NCBI GenBank assembly: GCA_010909165.1
Contig: MU008196.1
Span: 1 to 64,000 of the forward strand
DNA length: 64,000 nt
Source of the DNA: Anthoceros angustus
Lineage: Eukaryota; Streptophyta; Anthocerotopsida; Anthocerotales; Anthocerotaceae
Direction of reading: 5' to 3'
This document shows, piece by piece, positions 23,408 to 35,099 of the stretch. The translations under genes were made by a program, and so were the position numbers. Below the pieces are notes generated by a model. That model was not told the origin of the DNA, ran no database searches, and saw nothing but the letters and a program-made list of their open reading frames with translations. Position 1 is the stretch's first letter. Every line of letters begins with the position of its first letter.

Positions 23408-24582
23408 ATGGCATCCGAGAATGAGAGCAACGATGAAATGGTCGACATCCAAGAAGGTAATGATCATTTCGCCACTACCAAATCCATTTTGGTTGACTCA
23501 TGGCTAAAATGATTTTCCGTAAAGTGACGACAATAGTAAAGACCCAACAAACCTTAACCGGGCGATCAAACAACAATGTTCCCACCCATGGGGATCCGGG
23601 ATATGATGACAGAAGTTCAAATCCTCTCATTGAGATACGAAAGATAGTTGAGAAAGGTAATACATTTCAATTAATCAATTGAATCTCCGTGAACATTTCT
23701 AACTCGATATCTTTGAGAGACCGAGCACACTATGTTCACATCAATGGACAAAAGGACTTGCAGTGCCCGCCAATTGGAAAAAATTAAAAGGTAAAGACTT
23801 GGTTCGCAACTTTCAGACATAACGATATCCGCAACTCACTTTAGTTGTATATGGTTACAGGATATTAAGAAGAATCTCCAACAACAATTAGAGTTGGAAA
23901 CAATGACTGGTCCGGAGGTTTAATGGACAACGATCTCAATTCACGATTTTGGAGGTAAACAACTAACACTTGTATTATATGTATTTGTTTACAGTAATAA
24001 ATACTAATTATTTGTTTACAAAAGTCAAGTGCAGCAAAGGAAATTAAGGAGAAAATTGAAGCAATGGATGATAAAATCAACAACACGCCCATCTTTCATC
24101 GTAATTGCTATTGTATGTTTGTAATTAATAATTAGTATATTTGTAAGTAGTATATAACTTAACATCTTTTTTCAAAGGACAAAAGAGGAAAAAGACGAGT
24201 CAGAAGATAATGCACCAACGTATGGACCATCGAAAGAATTTGCCGATTTTGGAAAATGGATGGATAACTTTCAGTATCCACAAGTCTTCCAAGATTTTAA
24301 AAATAGATATGTTCCCATTTGGGAACATAGCCTCAAAGATCCAGCGCAGCCGATCTGCAATGAAGATGGGTCGACAGCAACCCTAGAGCAGTACATGGAG
24401 ATCCAGAAAAGTAAGTGTTATCGGTTTATATTGTTCTTAGTATAGTTTACTGAATCAGTTTATGTAGTACTAATGAAATTTGTGTTTTGGTAATGTAGAA
24501 ATATCAGCCATTGAAAATAAGGAGCTAAAACCACGACTTGTTGACTCGATGGAAGATCCGAAACTACAAAAACATTCAAAAG
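23408..24582 (+). CDS. Unrecognised multi-exon gene (partial model)
   Basis: ATG at 23408 opens MASENESNDEMVDIQEG. A second possible start is at 23500 (60-codon frame). Two later exons are well supported: 24178-24410 and 24499-24582 are bounded by TTTTTTCAAAG, GTAAGT, TAATGTAG and GTTAGT, and they splice in phase (77 codons, a split Lys codon, then 27 codons). They read through FGKWMDNFQYPQVF, TATLEQYMEIQ and AIENKELKPRLV. Other exon candidates lie at 23861-23920 and 24027-24110 (AAKEIKEKIEAMDDKI, helical and charged). The introns are AT-rich. I recognise no family. It could be a host gene fragment or a captured transposon gene. The first exon reaches a stop at about 23510 unless it is spliced earlier. 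Confidence 0.4.
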
Positions 24583-24599
24583 GTTAGTTCAGAATAATT

Positions 24600-25180
24600 T
24601 ATTATGTAAACAAGGAAAATTGATATTCGTATTTTCAAATATGTAAATTCTAACGTTGATACCTCTTGCGTAACGCCCAATCACATTTCCGTAGTGTGGG
24701 AAATCTTCACAGCCATTGCCTCACATTAGTGAGAAAGGTATTTACCGAGCAAGATCTTCTTCGACTTGAAATGGAGGTAAAATATTAACTCCTTTTTGTT
24801 TTGTTTGTAGTTATCAAGAATCAAAAGGAGTTGTTTGCACTATTTGAGGTTAGTATATCATATTTACAGTGGTGAAATTATATATGTAATATTTGACATT
24901 TACCATTGCCGTAAATATTCCCGCTTGACGAAATTTTAAAATGATTAACTTTCTATCCGGACCGTATAATGAACAAAGAAAGAAGTATTATTCAAGACAA
25001 AGCATCCAAATCGCTGTGTACACCCCTTCAACGCCAGAAGAAAGTTAGAAAGAGAAATGCCAAAACCTGAAAAGACAAACGAAAGCGTAGTGAAAGTGAA
25101 AACTCGCGGTAAAACTCAAGTGCGAAGGTGAAAACTCGAAGAGAGAGAAAAAGACTTCTAGCTTGGGTGCACAAGGCAAC
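24600..25180. other. AT-rich spacer, no gene recognised
   Basis: Possible further exons of the preceding gene (a short coding-like stretch near 24690-24750 and another near 24810-24850) are too short to support. From about 25000 the sequence becomes A-rich and then passes into the gypsy element. Confidence 0.4.
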
Positions 25181-25183
25181 AAT

Positions 25184-27240
25184 TTAAGATAGCAGACCTC
25201 GCCTCCGGTTAAGTCGAGGCAGGCGTCTGCCCCGCCTACCGCCCCTTACGCTGGGAACGCGTCGACGGCCTAGAACGGTCTCGCCTAACGGCCTCGACGT
25301 TCTCGTGACGCCCTCCAGCGTCCTAATATCACGATAGCTACCTTGGTGAGGATTGTGCACAAAGAACCCATTTGTCTTCTCACAATCCATTCGCTTTGGG
25401 GTTGTAGGGGTCGTCTTTCGATGCCGAATGTTGAAATAGGTGGTTAGGGACTCAATGACAGAGTTGAGGAAATGTGTCCCCCGGTCACTAACCAACTCCA
25501 AAGGACACCCGTACCTGGTTATGATATTCTCGAATAAAAATTTTGCTACTGCAGGTGCGTCGTCCTTCCTCGTTGCTTCAGCCTCCACCATCTTCGTGCA
25601 ATAATCCGTAGCCACCAAAATGTACTGCTTCCTCGTCCATTGCGTTGGTGGTTTGATTGGTCCTACGAAATCGATTCCCCACTTCTCGAACGGTGCTAAC
25701 GGTAAGATGTAGGTAAGAGGCCATTGTGTCGACAACGTAGGCCGCCCAACCCTCTGACACGCATCACACCTCCGAGTGAACTCCCACACATCCTTTTGCA
25801 TCGTAGCCCACCAGAACCCTGCATTCAAAATCTTCTTAACGGTCACCTGTACCGAATAGTGTCCACCTGCCTCCTCTGCATGTAGCGCCTCCGTGACGAG
25901 TGCAGCCTCCTCAGCTTCGAGACACCGTCGGATCTTCTCGTCCGGCCCAAGCTTGTACAGGATGCCTTCCCTTAGGCAATAGGGTGCGGCTTTATGGAGA
26001 AAAACAGCCCGCCCTTCTCTGGACAAACCATCCGGCATGATTCCATGCTCCAGGAACTTGCGCACTTCACCGTCCAACAAATATCTTGGGCATGAACGCC
26101 CCTCACGTTCTAATCTCCTCCTTCCAGGTCGACTACGTCGCCTCCTGCTAGGTCGCCCGTTAGTAGCCCCAGATGGAGTTGATCTATCCACAAATCTATT
26201 TTCTCCCTGCTTACCCATGCTGCAAGTCTCTTCCTGCAGCCCGTTTGCATGCTCTTCCTCTATTAACGGACTGATTTCGTCCATTCCTGCTGGTCTAGCC
26301 TCGTTTCTAGGTCCAGCTCGTGTTCCCATGGCGACCTCCTCGCCTTGTTGCACCTCCAGGGTCGAATTTTGATTAATTGCCCACAGATCTGCCAACTCTC
26401 CCTTCTGCAATTTCTGCTCAAACTTTTCATGGATCGCATCTCCTTCTTCGCCCCTTGGTGTGTTCACCTCCCTAGGGCCTTCTCCTCCTCGCGGCCCTAT
26501 GGCGCCTGGCTTCTGACCTCGCCAAGTGTGGCTCTTCTCGTCGCTCAAAAACAGTGTTCTCATGTCCGTTTTTGCTTCTTCCTTTTGCCAACGCGTGGCC
26601 TCCATTTGCAGCCCTCCTGACTGCTCACCCTTGAGGAGAATTCCAGCCTCCTCCTCGCGCCCATGCTGGCGCCCTCTTATCCTCTCTCGGATTTCCAGAT
26701 TGTCCTGCTGCAACTTTTCCTGCACAACGTTCCCTTTTTGCTCATTTGGCCTCTCTGCTAGCGACAAGACTTGCTGATCAATTCTTAGGCCGTCTATAAC
26801 ATGCTTACGTCCTCCCCCTTCGACCCGGGCCGTGGCAACCAACTCGTCAGAAATCCTATCCGTGGCTTCAAGTCGCTTCCGCCAGACGAGAAATGAAATC
26901 AGCATTCCGATGCTGCTTTCCTGGCCTAGTTTCTACGTCGTAGTCAAATTCTTGCAGCAGTAGTACCCATCTGGCAATCCTTCCTGACAAATCTGGCTTG
27001 TTGACAAGATACTTCAACGCAAAATGATCTACATGAAACGTCACCTTGCAAGGCGATAGTGTCTAAACTTTTACTGAGTAAATGATACCAAGACCCTCCC
27101 GCTCCGTGGTTGAGTAGTTCTTTCAAAGATCCGTGAGCGTCTACCCGCATAGAAAATCGGATGATCCCGTTTCTTCTCGTCCTTCTGACTCAAGATGGTC
27201 CCAATAGCATAAGCGGACACATCTAACACCATAAACCTTC
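25184..27240 (-). pseudogene. Ty3/gypsy pol: RNase H and integrase
   Basis: RNase H lies at 27240-26900 in shifting frames: VLDVSAYAIG (first catalytic Asp), TTEREGLGIIYSV, HVDHFALKYL and LSGRIARWVLLLQEF. A 573-codon frame (26905-25184) follows. Residues 1-270 are a charged Glu/Arg/Gly linker. The H2C2 zinc module is H342, H349, C380 and C383. The integrase core has D412 (WGIDFVGPI) and D474 (VSDRGTHF). The third catalytic acid should follow about 35 residues later, but a one-base loss near residue 498 shifts the frame, so the Glu of the EKTNGF block is read out of phase. The C-terminus after LTKVAIV is replaced by GC-rich sequence. RNase H and integrase act in cDNA synthesis and insertion. 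Reverse transcriptase, protease and gag are missing because another element begins at 27243. Confidence 0.85.
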
Positions 27241-27242
27241 AA

Positions 27243-29580
27243 GAGGGGGAATTTACATGATGGGGGTTTTCTTGAAAATATGCGCCAAAGGGGGTTACAT
27301 GGGTCTCAAAGCATTTAATAGCATGTTTTGGTGAAAGAACCACAAAAAACAGGTGTCCCATACACGTTGTCCCCTTTTACAATATGGGTACACGCCGTGG
27401 AAGGGTGCTCAAATCCTTTACCCATATGATGAAGGCAAATTAAGACCCACCGTCGACTAATGCCGGGAAAGGATGCTGAACCTAGATTTGGGTCCGCTAG
27501 AAGAAAGTACGGTTGGCATGCAAAACCCATAGTCTCGCAAATTGCTTTTGATGTCAAGGGTTTGGCAAAGGGTAGAGGTCATGCGATCAAAAACCGACCG
27601 TATGCTTGGCGGCCTTGTTGAGCAGGGAGGCCGGGTCGGCCGCGCCTGCCTTGTCTATGGAGGTCACACCGATTCTGCCTTCTCCGCAGCATCACAAATT
27701 GAAGAACAAACACCACCTACGGATCGAAGATGGTTGGGATGATCGCAACAACGCCCTATCTATCATCCTCGACAAATTTGTCCAGCTATGGACAACACGC
27801 CACTATAATCTTGGGGCAAAGATAACCGCCCAAACACATACTTAATTTATTGGTGTTGCAAACCACATATACGGATACGGTATTGTATTGCATTGAGGTG
27901 GTAATGGACCAAAAGCCAAACATGATTCACGCTACCGGCTTACCCTAACAAAGGCTCGGACAAGGAGTAGGAATTTAGACCGGTGAAGCTAGAACCCTAT
28001 ATTTATCTCAGATGCGGGAACCATTGCCTCCTCTCCCAATTCCTTCTCCATGGAAGCACGTTTACTCATCTCCGGAGGTCACTCCCTCATCGCCGGACCC
28101 TCGCCCCGCACCATGGTCATCACTATCCTCGTGGGTACTTTGGATGTCAATAAACCCACGCAATTCATTCAACTTATCCTTTATCGCTTTCTTGTCAACA
28201 ACATATAAATGTTTTCGAGCATTCAAAGACGAATCCATAATAAAGGATTACCGCTTGCTCACAAAGACTTGAATATTTTTGGTATACAAGGATTTGCTTC
28301 CTTTCTTCCCTACCTTGAAGCCATGTTCGGTACCGCTTCCCGGAATTATATATTCCTCAACATATCTTCCCTCATATGCATCCGTATGCTCGGTCATATA
28401 CCAATGAACGAGGAAGTGAGGTTTGGCGACTCCAACTTCACATCTATGACCTTTCCAATCCAAAATGGTCCGTTGTGTGTCGTTGAACACGGACTGCTAT
28501 GAACATTCCTTTATTGATCTCCAATATCGCCATTCAAACGTGTCATATCTTCTTGTTGCTTGCCCAAATTTCTATATGCCCCAAATACATATCGCGTTGT
28601 GGAAGTTCGAATGAGCTGCCCAAAGAAGCGACGGCATGCATAAGGGCACCACTGCCACCACTCGAAAACCACTTCCATGGTCGCGTAACCAACCCGATAT
28701 GGTTGTCCACAGCAATTTCTTCCGGTCAACCCAACTCCTCCCACCATGTGTACTCTTCCGTAACGTAAGGCCGAGTCTGATAACCTCGCTCAAGCAACGC
28801 TGCTGCTGAGAGACAAGCGGCCTTTTTATCTCTAGCCCTAGCATAACTAAAGGAGCCGCAGCTTATGACCTCTGTGGCACAAACTTCAAAACTCCAAGCC
28901 TCCTTCGTTTCCCACAAATATGAGTATCGCTTACTCGACATAACACTGACCGCGCTTTCTCCTCGCGTGTTATCTTGAATTGATGCCGGAACGATGATTA
29001 TTCAATTTACTCACACCGAATACGCCCCGCCGCCCATCCCCGCCTTATTGGCCATACATACTCAAGTCGGAACTTGGGCCAAGATCTTCACCTCCCTTGG
29101 AGTGTACGCCTCGATAATAGTTGCCAATGCGCAGAGTGCGCTTCCTTGTGTTTCAAGCTTTTAGAGAAGCATGAAAACATCCGATCAATTTGATCATGGG
29201 TGTGCCCAACTAGCGGAAGCCCACCTTCACTTTCTCAAATGTTCCCATGTCTACCAACATGTTGAGATACGCAAAGAGTAGTTGGTTCTTGTTCTCCCAA
29301 GTGTTGTCCAGTACAACACTTTAGGCAGACCCCATCATAATTGTGGATAACATCTTGAATGATGTTTATAGTCAAATTACGGCGTCATTGCGGAGGTTGG
29401 CATAATGCAAATATGCCCTTGCTTTGTGAGTGTAATTGTGAATCATGCACCCCACAACGTGCACTGAAATACGACATTCTTCATCCAAATTCTCACTACT
29501 ACATTTGAGGATCCAAAACAACGCTCCAAAATAACGGTTGGAAAAGTCGTTGTTTCTTAGGTTCGGAGCCATACCTCGTT
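27243..29580 (-). mobile_element. Transposon remnant with a DUF7869-like protein
   Basis: The left end abuts gypsy RNase H exactly, and its first 70 bp carry three G-runs that match, inverted, the right end of the copy at 47780. On the minus strand, 29480-29150 reads in broken frames MIHNYTHKARAYLHY, then LDNTWENKNQLLFAYL, FEKVKVGF and GHTHDQIDRMFSCFSK. That order (DN..ENKN, then FEKV..GF, then GHTH..ID..FS) is the signature I know from DUF7869 proteins, which have no established function. 28940-28740 and 28490-28140 continue with coding-like sequence, including HLYVVDKKAIKDKLNELRGF, shared with 46.75 kb. Several frameshifts are present. Assignment of the domain is from memory of the pattern, not a search. 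Confidence 0.5.
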
Positions 29581-29849
29581 TGGTGTGGATTTAGGTACCA
29601 GCTAGGTCCGGTAATTCTTAACGGGTAATTTGAATTCTTAATGAGTAATTTTACTTTAACAAATAATTTTAATTCTCAATGATTAATTTTATATTTAATA
29701 AATATAGTATATAATTAATCTGATATTTAGTAAACAGTGGAGTACACTTAACGCGGCTTCATTCGGACCCAACGGGTCCCGTCCCGTTATAACTTGTCGA
29801 ACTTAGCAGCCGTCCGAATCCAACGGGCCCCGTCCCCACCTAATGTGCA
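29581..29849. other. AT-rich spacer
   Basis: The sequence contains short direct repeats of 'taatttgaattctta/taatttta' type between 29613 and 29730. No coding or promoter-like structure is convincing. Confidence 0.4.
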
Positions 29850-30180
29850 CATCCCATCTCGTTAAGAGCTGAGAAGCCCATCCCGTCCCATTCGATCCTA
29901 AGGAGCCTTTCCCGTCCCAACGGCTCCGTCCGATCCTAACGGTTCCGTTCAGCCCTAACGGTAACAGCTCCGTCAAGTTCGGTCCTAAGGAGCCTGTCCT
30001 GTCCCAACGGCTCCGTCCGATCCTAACCGTTCCGTTCAGCCCTGACGGCTCCGTCCGATCCTAACGGTTCCATTCAGCCCTAGCGGGAACAGCTCCGTCC
30101 GATCCTAACGGTTCCGTTCATCCCTGACGGCTCCGTACGATCCTAACGGTTCCGTTTAGCCCTAGCGGAACAGTTCAAGT
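29850..30180 (+). repeat. Minisatellite, ~37-45 bp unit
   Basis: The unit combines 'cggctccgtccgatcctaac' with 'ggttccgttcagccct'. At least five recognisable copies lie between about 29915 and 30170, some carrying a 'ggaacagctccgtc' insertion or a 'cctaaggagcc' variant. The copies differ by single substitutions and short indels. No open frame runs through the array. Confidence 0.8.
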
Positions 30181-30313
30181 CGCATCCCGTCCGGAACAGC
30201 GACACACATCGTTCCTTCAATTGCGGGACTCATTTGTGCTCATCTCCTTGTTGGTGTTCCTCTTCTTTGATAGGTGAAGAAGAGGACCTCGAATGACAAC
30301 ACTTACAGGAGAT

Positions 30314-30314
30314 N
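30314..30314. other. Single ambiguous base (N) at a homology breakpoint
   Basis: The only N in the window lies in 'aggagatNctctagcagcg'. Immediately to its right begins sequence that matches, inverted, the LTR insertion at 55.8 kb; to the left there is no such match. It may mark an assembly join. Confidence 0.7.
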
Positions 30315-31774
30315 CTCTAGCAGCGATTCATCCTCGCACTGAGGGAGCAACTTGCCATTTCCCTTTATTTTCCCTCCTTACCCGCTGCTCGCTGCCTTCG
30401 ACTGTGACCGGTGTAGCGTGGGTTCCTCCTCCGCTGCCGTCCTCCTTTTCACGACCCCCGCTCGACTGCCGCCTTCGCTTCTTACCCTTGGAAACTTCCC
30501 CACCCTCTTCCGAACCTTCCGTGGAGGCGACTCAACTGGAATCCTTGCCCGAATCCTCCTTAAATTCCTCCTTCTACCTTGAGTTCCCCGACCGGCCCAA
30601 CCATGTATGGACATGCCCAACTCCGTTAAACACCCTAAATGCGCAAATACATGAATCGAAAAAGGCGAAATCAAGGAGGGCCGAGGGAAGGAGAGTAACG
30701 CCTTCTCCTCACTGTGCTCTTTCAAAATCATCCTTCCCCAATCAATTTGTGTACCCTTGACCACCTCGTGAAGAAAACCAAGAAGTGATCCGCCATATGA
30801 TCCATTCCCGGCTCAGAGGAAACACAAAATCCATTTGGCTAATCCCACCACCAACACGAGTTGAGTCGAGTCACCCATTGTTCACTCTCACTTCCCAGTT
30901 TCAGCCGTCTTTCACGGGGTCAATCACCAAGCTCCCATCTTCCGATGCTTCTCCATACGCCTCAAAGAGGGCCAAATCCCGCCTCAAGGGCCTCTTCCTC
31001 GCCCTCTTGCTCCCTTAATTGCCGGGCGACTCTTGCACCAATGCAGGTCGTCAGAACACCATTTCTTCTCCATGAACTGTGCCCACCCCCCGCACCAGCG
31101 CCTCTCCATCCATGTTGGGCCACCGGCAGGGATTTCGCAGCACTGGGCGCCATCTCCTTCTCTCGTTGTTTCCCAAAACAAAACCTCGACTCCCCGCAGA
31201 CTCGTCAAAAAAAATCAAGCCGCCTGGCCTCCTTCCACGCCCGCGAACTTGCCGGCCTGATTTCTCCTCCGCCCTGCCCCCTGCCGCGCTTCCTCCCGCA
31301 GACATGAGATGTAGATTTGGCTCAGTTGTACGCGCCTTCTTGCCGCAGCCCGCCTCCGACGCCTCCCGAAAGTCGCGACTGCGCCGGGTGTGCCCTTCTC
31401 GCCCGCCCGATCGACTGTAGTCCCGCCCGCCACTAGGGTTGTAAATTCCCTCGTCTCAGACGCCCTGCTTTCTGCCACCGTGGTGGAACTAGCCACCACC
31501 CCACTTGACTACTCAACTGTGGCATATTGTGAGCATCCCTAGCATATATAGACACCTTTTATTCTAAAAATTCCCAATACCCAAGGACTCTATTTCCCCA
31601 CCCTCCGGGTCAAACCTAAGGGTCGAAAATTATTATTATCTCCAAGGGCCAAGGACCATTCCTATAAAAGACCCGACTCGACGATTCTCAAAGCACTGCT
31701 ATTCTAACACATCCAAAACAAAAAAATCGCTCATCCCGACACTTGGGAGCGGGTTAGTGCACATGGTCTTCTAT
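30315..31774 (-). mobile_element. Truncated LTR of the TGTGGAAGACCAC family, inverted
   Basis: Read on the minus strand from 31774, it matches 54313-55840: a damaged start ('tagaagaccatgtgcac'), the CCACCGTGGTGG-type palindromes near 31480-31500, and the gag-like frame at 30764-30378 containing VKGTQIDWGRMI and SPFSIHVFAH. That frame belongs to the plant transposon-protein family also seen at 55.3 kb. The right 70% of the LTR is missing, cut at the N at 30314. It is inserted in a copy of the block H sequence (31775-32125). Confidence 0.7.
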
Positions 31775-32125
31775 GTGGTGCCTAGTAAAGCATCTTTCTT
31801 TTGGGGTGGACACCGCTTTTGTTGTAGACCCTTGTGCGCCTTGGCTAACGTGAGCCCCGAATTCACCGAAAGTGCAATGCGCTCCGGAGAGATCGTCAAG
31901 GTCCCGTGACGGACCCCAACGTGGTGGTGGTGCAGAAGGCGACAAGGGACCCTTGCCGTCTGCATAGTCTCGATGTCTGGATGACCGGAACGCTGCGTGA
32001 GCTGGGGAACTCCGGGAAGGCATGCAAAGCCTGGGCGGAGAGGCCCGGTGGAACGATGGAGGAGGTCTGGACCATGCGGCCCACCCACCTTTTTTCCAAG
32101 GCAATGAACGTAGTGAGAGTGGTGA
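31775..32125 (-). repeat. Block H copy containing the empty site of the 54.3 kb insertion
   Basis: Read on the minus strand, this matches 54225-54312 and then, without interruption, 59245-59480. Shared protein-level stretches are TSSIVPPGLS/TSSVALPGLS and SGLTLAKAHK/SGLTLASAAK, so the block may be coding (105 open codons here, 32088-31771). The point where the 4.93 kb insertion sits in the other copy corresponds to about 32018-32024 ('ggcatgc'). 32126-32798 to its right holds no recognisable gene, although its plus strand is open for 74-83 codons at 32332-32614. Confidence 0.6.
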
Positions 32126-32798
32126 GGAGATCGGACTAGACGAACGAGTGACGGACCAGAGTGTTACGGACGCGAACGAGTCCTTAAACGTTTAGCCACG
32201 CCGGTCCTGTTCGGTGAATGTTACGAGTCGTTAGCTGTGAATCGGTGGATGCGCATGCTTGAGCTCAAACGGCCACGACAAGAAGCGGTGAAACAATTAA
32301 AACGCTACAACGGAGGCCCTCGCTATTCCCTTTGAAAGGACTCTTACTACAACGACATCGGATTGTGCGCGCCTGGGTCACACAACAAAAGTCGTGGCCA
32401 CACTCCTCCCACTCCGCCACCGGGCGCTCAATTCGCAGACCGCGTGGCCTTGGGAATGAGGGGTGTAGTGCACGAGGCTCACCGGGTGGCGAACGCACTG
32501 CCCTTGAGCGAGGGGTTCACAAGGTACTACCCGCCATATGCCCCACTGCCAGGTAATCCCCGACAGCTCAAAATCTCCATTACCTTGCCTGTGGGTGGGC
32601 AAGTGCTGGAGTAGTGCCTGGTTGCTGGGGCCCTAATGCACACCTCAAGAATTCCCGGGATGCTCCCATGCTTGCAGACGGCGGTGCATGGACGGACCCG
32701 CCTGTAGGATACACTCGCCTTGGGATGTCCCTGAGGGTGCTTCCTCGCACCTGGCAAGCCCCTCCCATTGCTCCTCGAACTCTTCCTCGTAGTCGTAC

Positions 32799-34798
32799 TG
32801 TGGAAGACCACATGTACACTAACCCTCCCCAAGACTGTTGGTTTGAATGTTTTTTTTGTTTTCTTATGTTTTGTGATGAAGTGCTTAGGAAATGTCCGAG
32901 GCCTTTTATACTAAAAGTGGTCCTTGGCCCATGACAATATTACTTTTACAAATAATTAGTCCTTGACCTTGAACTGTGTATGTAGAGTCCTTAGACCTTG
33001 GGATTTTTAGGAATAAAAAGTTGTCTGTAAGGTGGGGATCCTTCTCACCACACCCCGCCACGACCCTCCTTAGAATTAGACAATGGTAAGACGGGTTGGA
33101 AAGGAAAACAAATGGTCGGCTCCACAAAGTATTCGTGACACCCGCGATCTCAGTCCCTCGCGGAATTTCCTCTCTCGGCATGCATTGAGCACCGCCACTA
33201 GTCACCCCAACATGAGCTTGGTCACTCAGCCTCTGACCATCCGGATCTCCCCCGCCTCTTGTGACAGAGGACAACACACCGAATCACCCCGATCGGATGT
33301 CTCCAACCAACCACGTGCACAAATTCGACACACGGAGCTCACACCCGAAATTGTCTAACGAGAGACGCCAAGGGGTCTCTTGTACATTTGCAGCCGAGGG
33401 CCATAGCTCACTTTCCCAAAGGTTCAAAGATGGCTAACCTACCTCTAGTGTATAAAGATGGCTAACCTACCACGAGCGCCGCCACCAATTCTGCAGTATC
33501 TATGTTCAAGCTTCCTAGACCTTATCCTCTAATCCAAGTGAAAGCCTCACCTATGATGCCGGCCTCTAAAATCACCGCCTGCGGGCCGCCTAGCCCCGCA
33601 GCCTCCATGGGTGTTCCCCGCCTCCTACCACACCCGATCCCAAGATCCTCCTCATTATCTCCACCTCACCCCCGGCCATCCGAGGTCCCTTCACCTCCTA
33701 GGAGGTGCCGCCTGCTCATCGCCTCGCGACGCGCCGCCTCATCACTGGATGCCAAATGGCTCCATCCATCACGCCTAGCCTCCAATTTGCTCATTTCTCG
33801 AGCACAACCTCGTGAAGGGTATGCCCGCATCTGGGACAACCCTAGGTCGGCCTCTGAACTGAGGGAGTTGCATCCTCCTATAGCCCCGACGGGCTTCCCC
33901 ACCTCGGTCCTTCTTCCGCGACGGTGGCCGGCTTCCACCACCGTGGTGGTCAAGCCCTCACGGTGGGGTCGGCTCCACCACTGCGGGTCGCTTCACCACC
34001 GCAGCTACCACGGCCTTCTTCACCGCCTGCCTCTCGACCTCGCCCCAGCCTTATCTCTCTCGCTTATACCTCCGCTAGCTTTTGAACTTCTCCATAGGTG
34101 CCGCCTCCACTTGTTCCCCGGCCCCCGCTGACCCAAGAGAGGTCCTGTGGGTCTCGAGAGAGGAGAACTGGGAACATCTTGTGCGCGGTGGTGTAAGGAG
34201 GTCCGTGTGGCGAGAAAGGGGAGCGAGAGGGAGTTCATGTGTGGTAGAGTGGGAGGTCTCTGGAAAAAGGGAAAGGAGAGAAGTGTGGCTACTGAGGGAG
34301 TATGCGGCACGTTTTGAGGAAACGGGAATGTTAGAAAGGGGAGAAGTGAGCAAATGAGATTTGCAGTGAGTCGACGCAAGTGAGGCCTGTGGTGTTCATG
34401 GTCATGGTGCCTAACCTCGAACGCCTCGAAAGGCCATTCCCTGAGTGAATTATAGGTGCGACCTGTGTGCCGTGAAATCATAACCCTAGAGACCACGAGG
34501 GACCTGGTGACCAAAACAATCACAGCACACGCTCTGCTGCCGTGGGGCCTCCACCACAGGTTGAATCAGCTAATTACTGGCTGAATCCCCACGGCAAACA
34601 ATCTGGACCCCAGCCTTCCACTGGTGGGTCTGTATGGTATGGGTTCTCGGTAGGGTAAGGATTGGTTAGGGTAGAGCTAGACCCATAGTTTTAGAATATC
34701 TTGACACAAAACCATTCCCTTGGGATCGAATCCTAGGACTATAACGACATAGAGGGTAAATGTGGCCTCATGCCTTCGGATGCAAAACCCATTCCACA
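32799..34798 (+). mobile_element. 5' LTR (LTR1) of a Ty3/gypsy element, core inverted
   Basis: The LTR starts TGTGGAAGACCACATG and ends AACCCATTCCACA, so it has TG...CA ends and a 7-bp terminal inversion. The first 260 bp match LTR2 (37179) and the insertion at 54313. The last 660 bp (about 34135-34798) also match LTR2 co-linearly. The middle, about 33065-34130, matches 37430-38530 only after reverse complementation (for example 'gaacaagtggag' then 'gagaagttcaa' on the minus strand near 34115). Open frames in it (33502-34131 plus, 34020-34523 minus) are unrelated to known proteins. The flanking 5 bp (CGTAC on the left, CGCAT after LTR2) do not form a clear target duplication. Confidence 0.75.
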
Positions 34799-35099
34799 TT
34801 TTGGCTTCACGGGGAAGGGCGTAGCCTTGAATGCCCATGCCGATAGGAAAACGAACCATAGTCCTAGGATTATATGTCTTTGACATATTTAGTTTGGTAG
34901 ATGGATGCCACGAGTTGGAGTCGGAGGATTCTCAGAGTCGAAGGAAGCCCCAAGCAAAGCTATTGCGCAAAGGGAAAGATTGAAAAGGGTTGGATCGGGA
35001 GTTGAGGAGGATCCAATTGGAGGACGCTTGGCCGGAAGGAGGGGAGTAAGGAATCGACGAGGGCGAGGTCCGATCCTGTTGGAGCAAGATCCCCAATCT

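Noticed and set aside
28750-28941. Possible double-stranded RNA-binding motif (WSFEVCATEVISCGSF...DKKAACLSAAALL)
   Set aside because: Superficial spacing match only; it follows the DUF7869-like core in the same remnant and is more simply its C-terminal part.
33502-34523. 209-codon plus frame and 167-codon minus frame in LTR1
   Set aside because: They lie in the inverted LTR core; the homologous LTR2 region does not preserve them, so they are chance frames.
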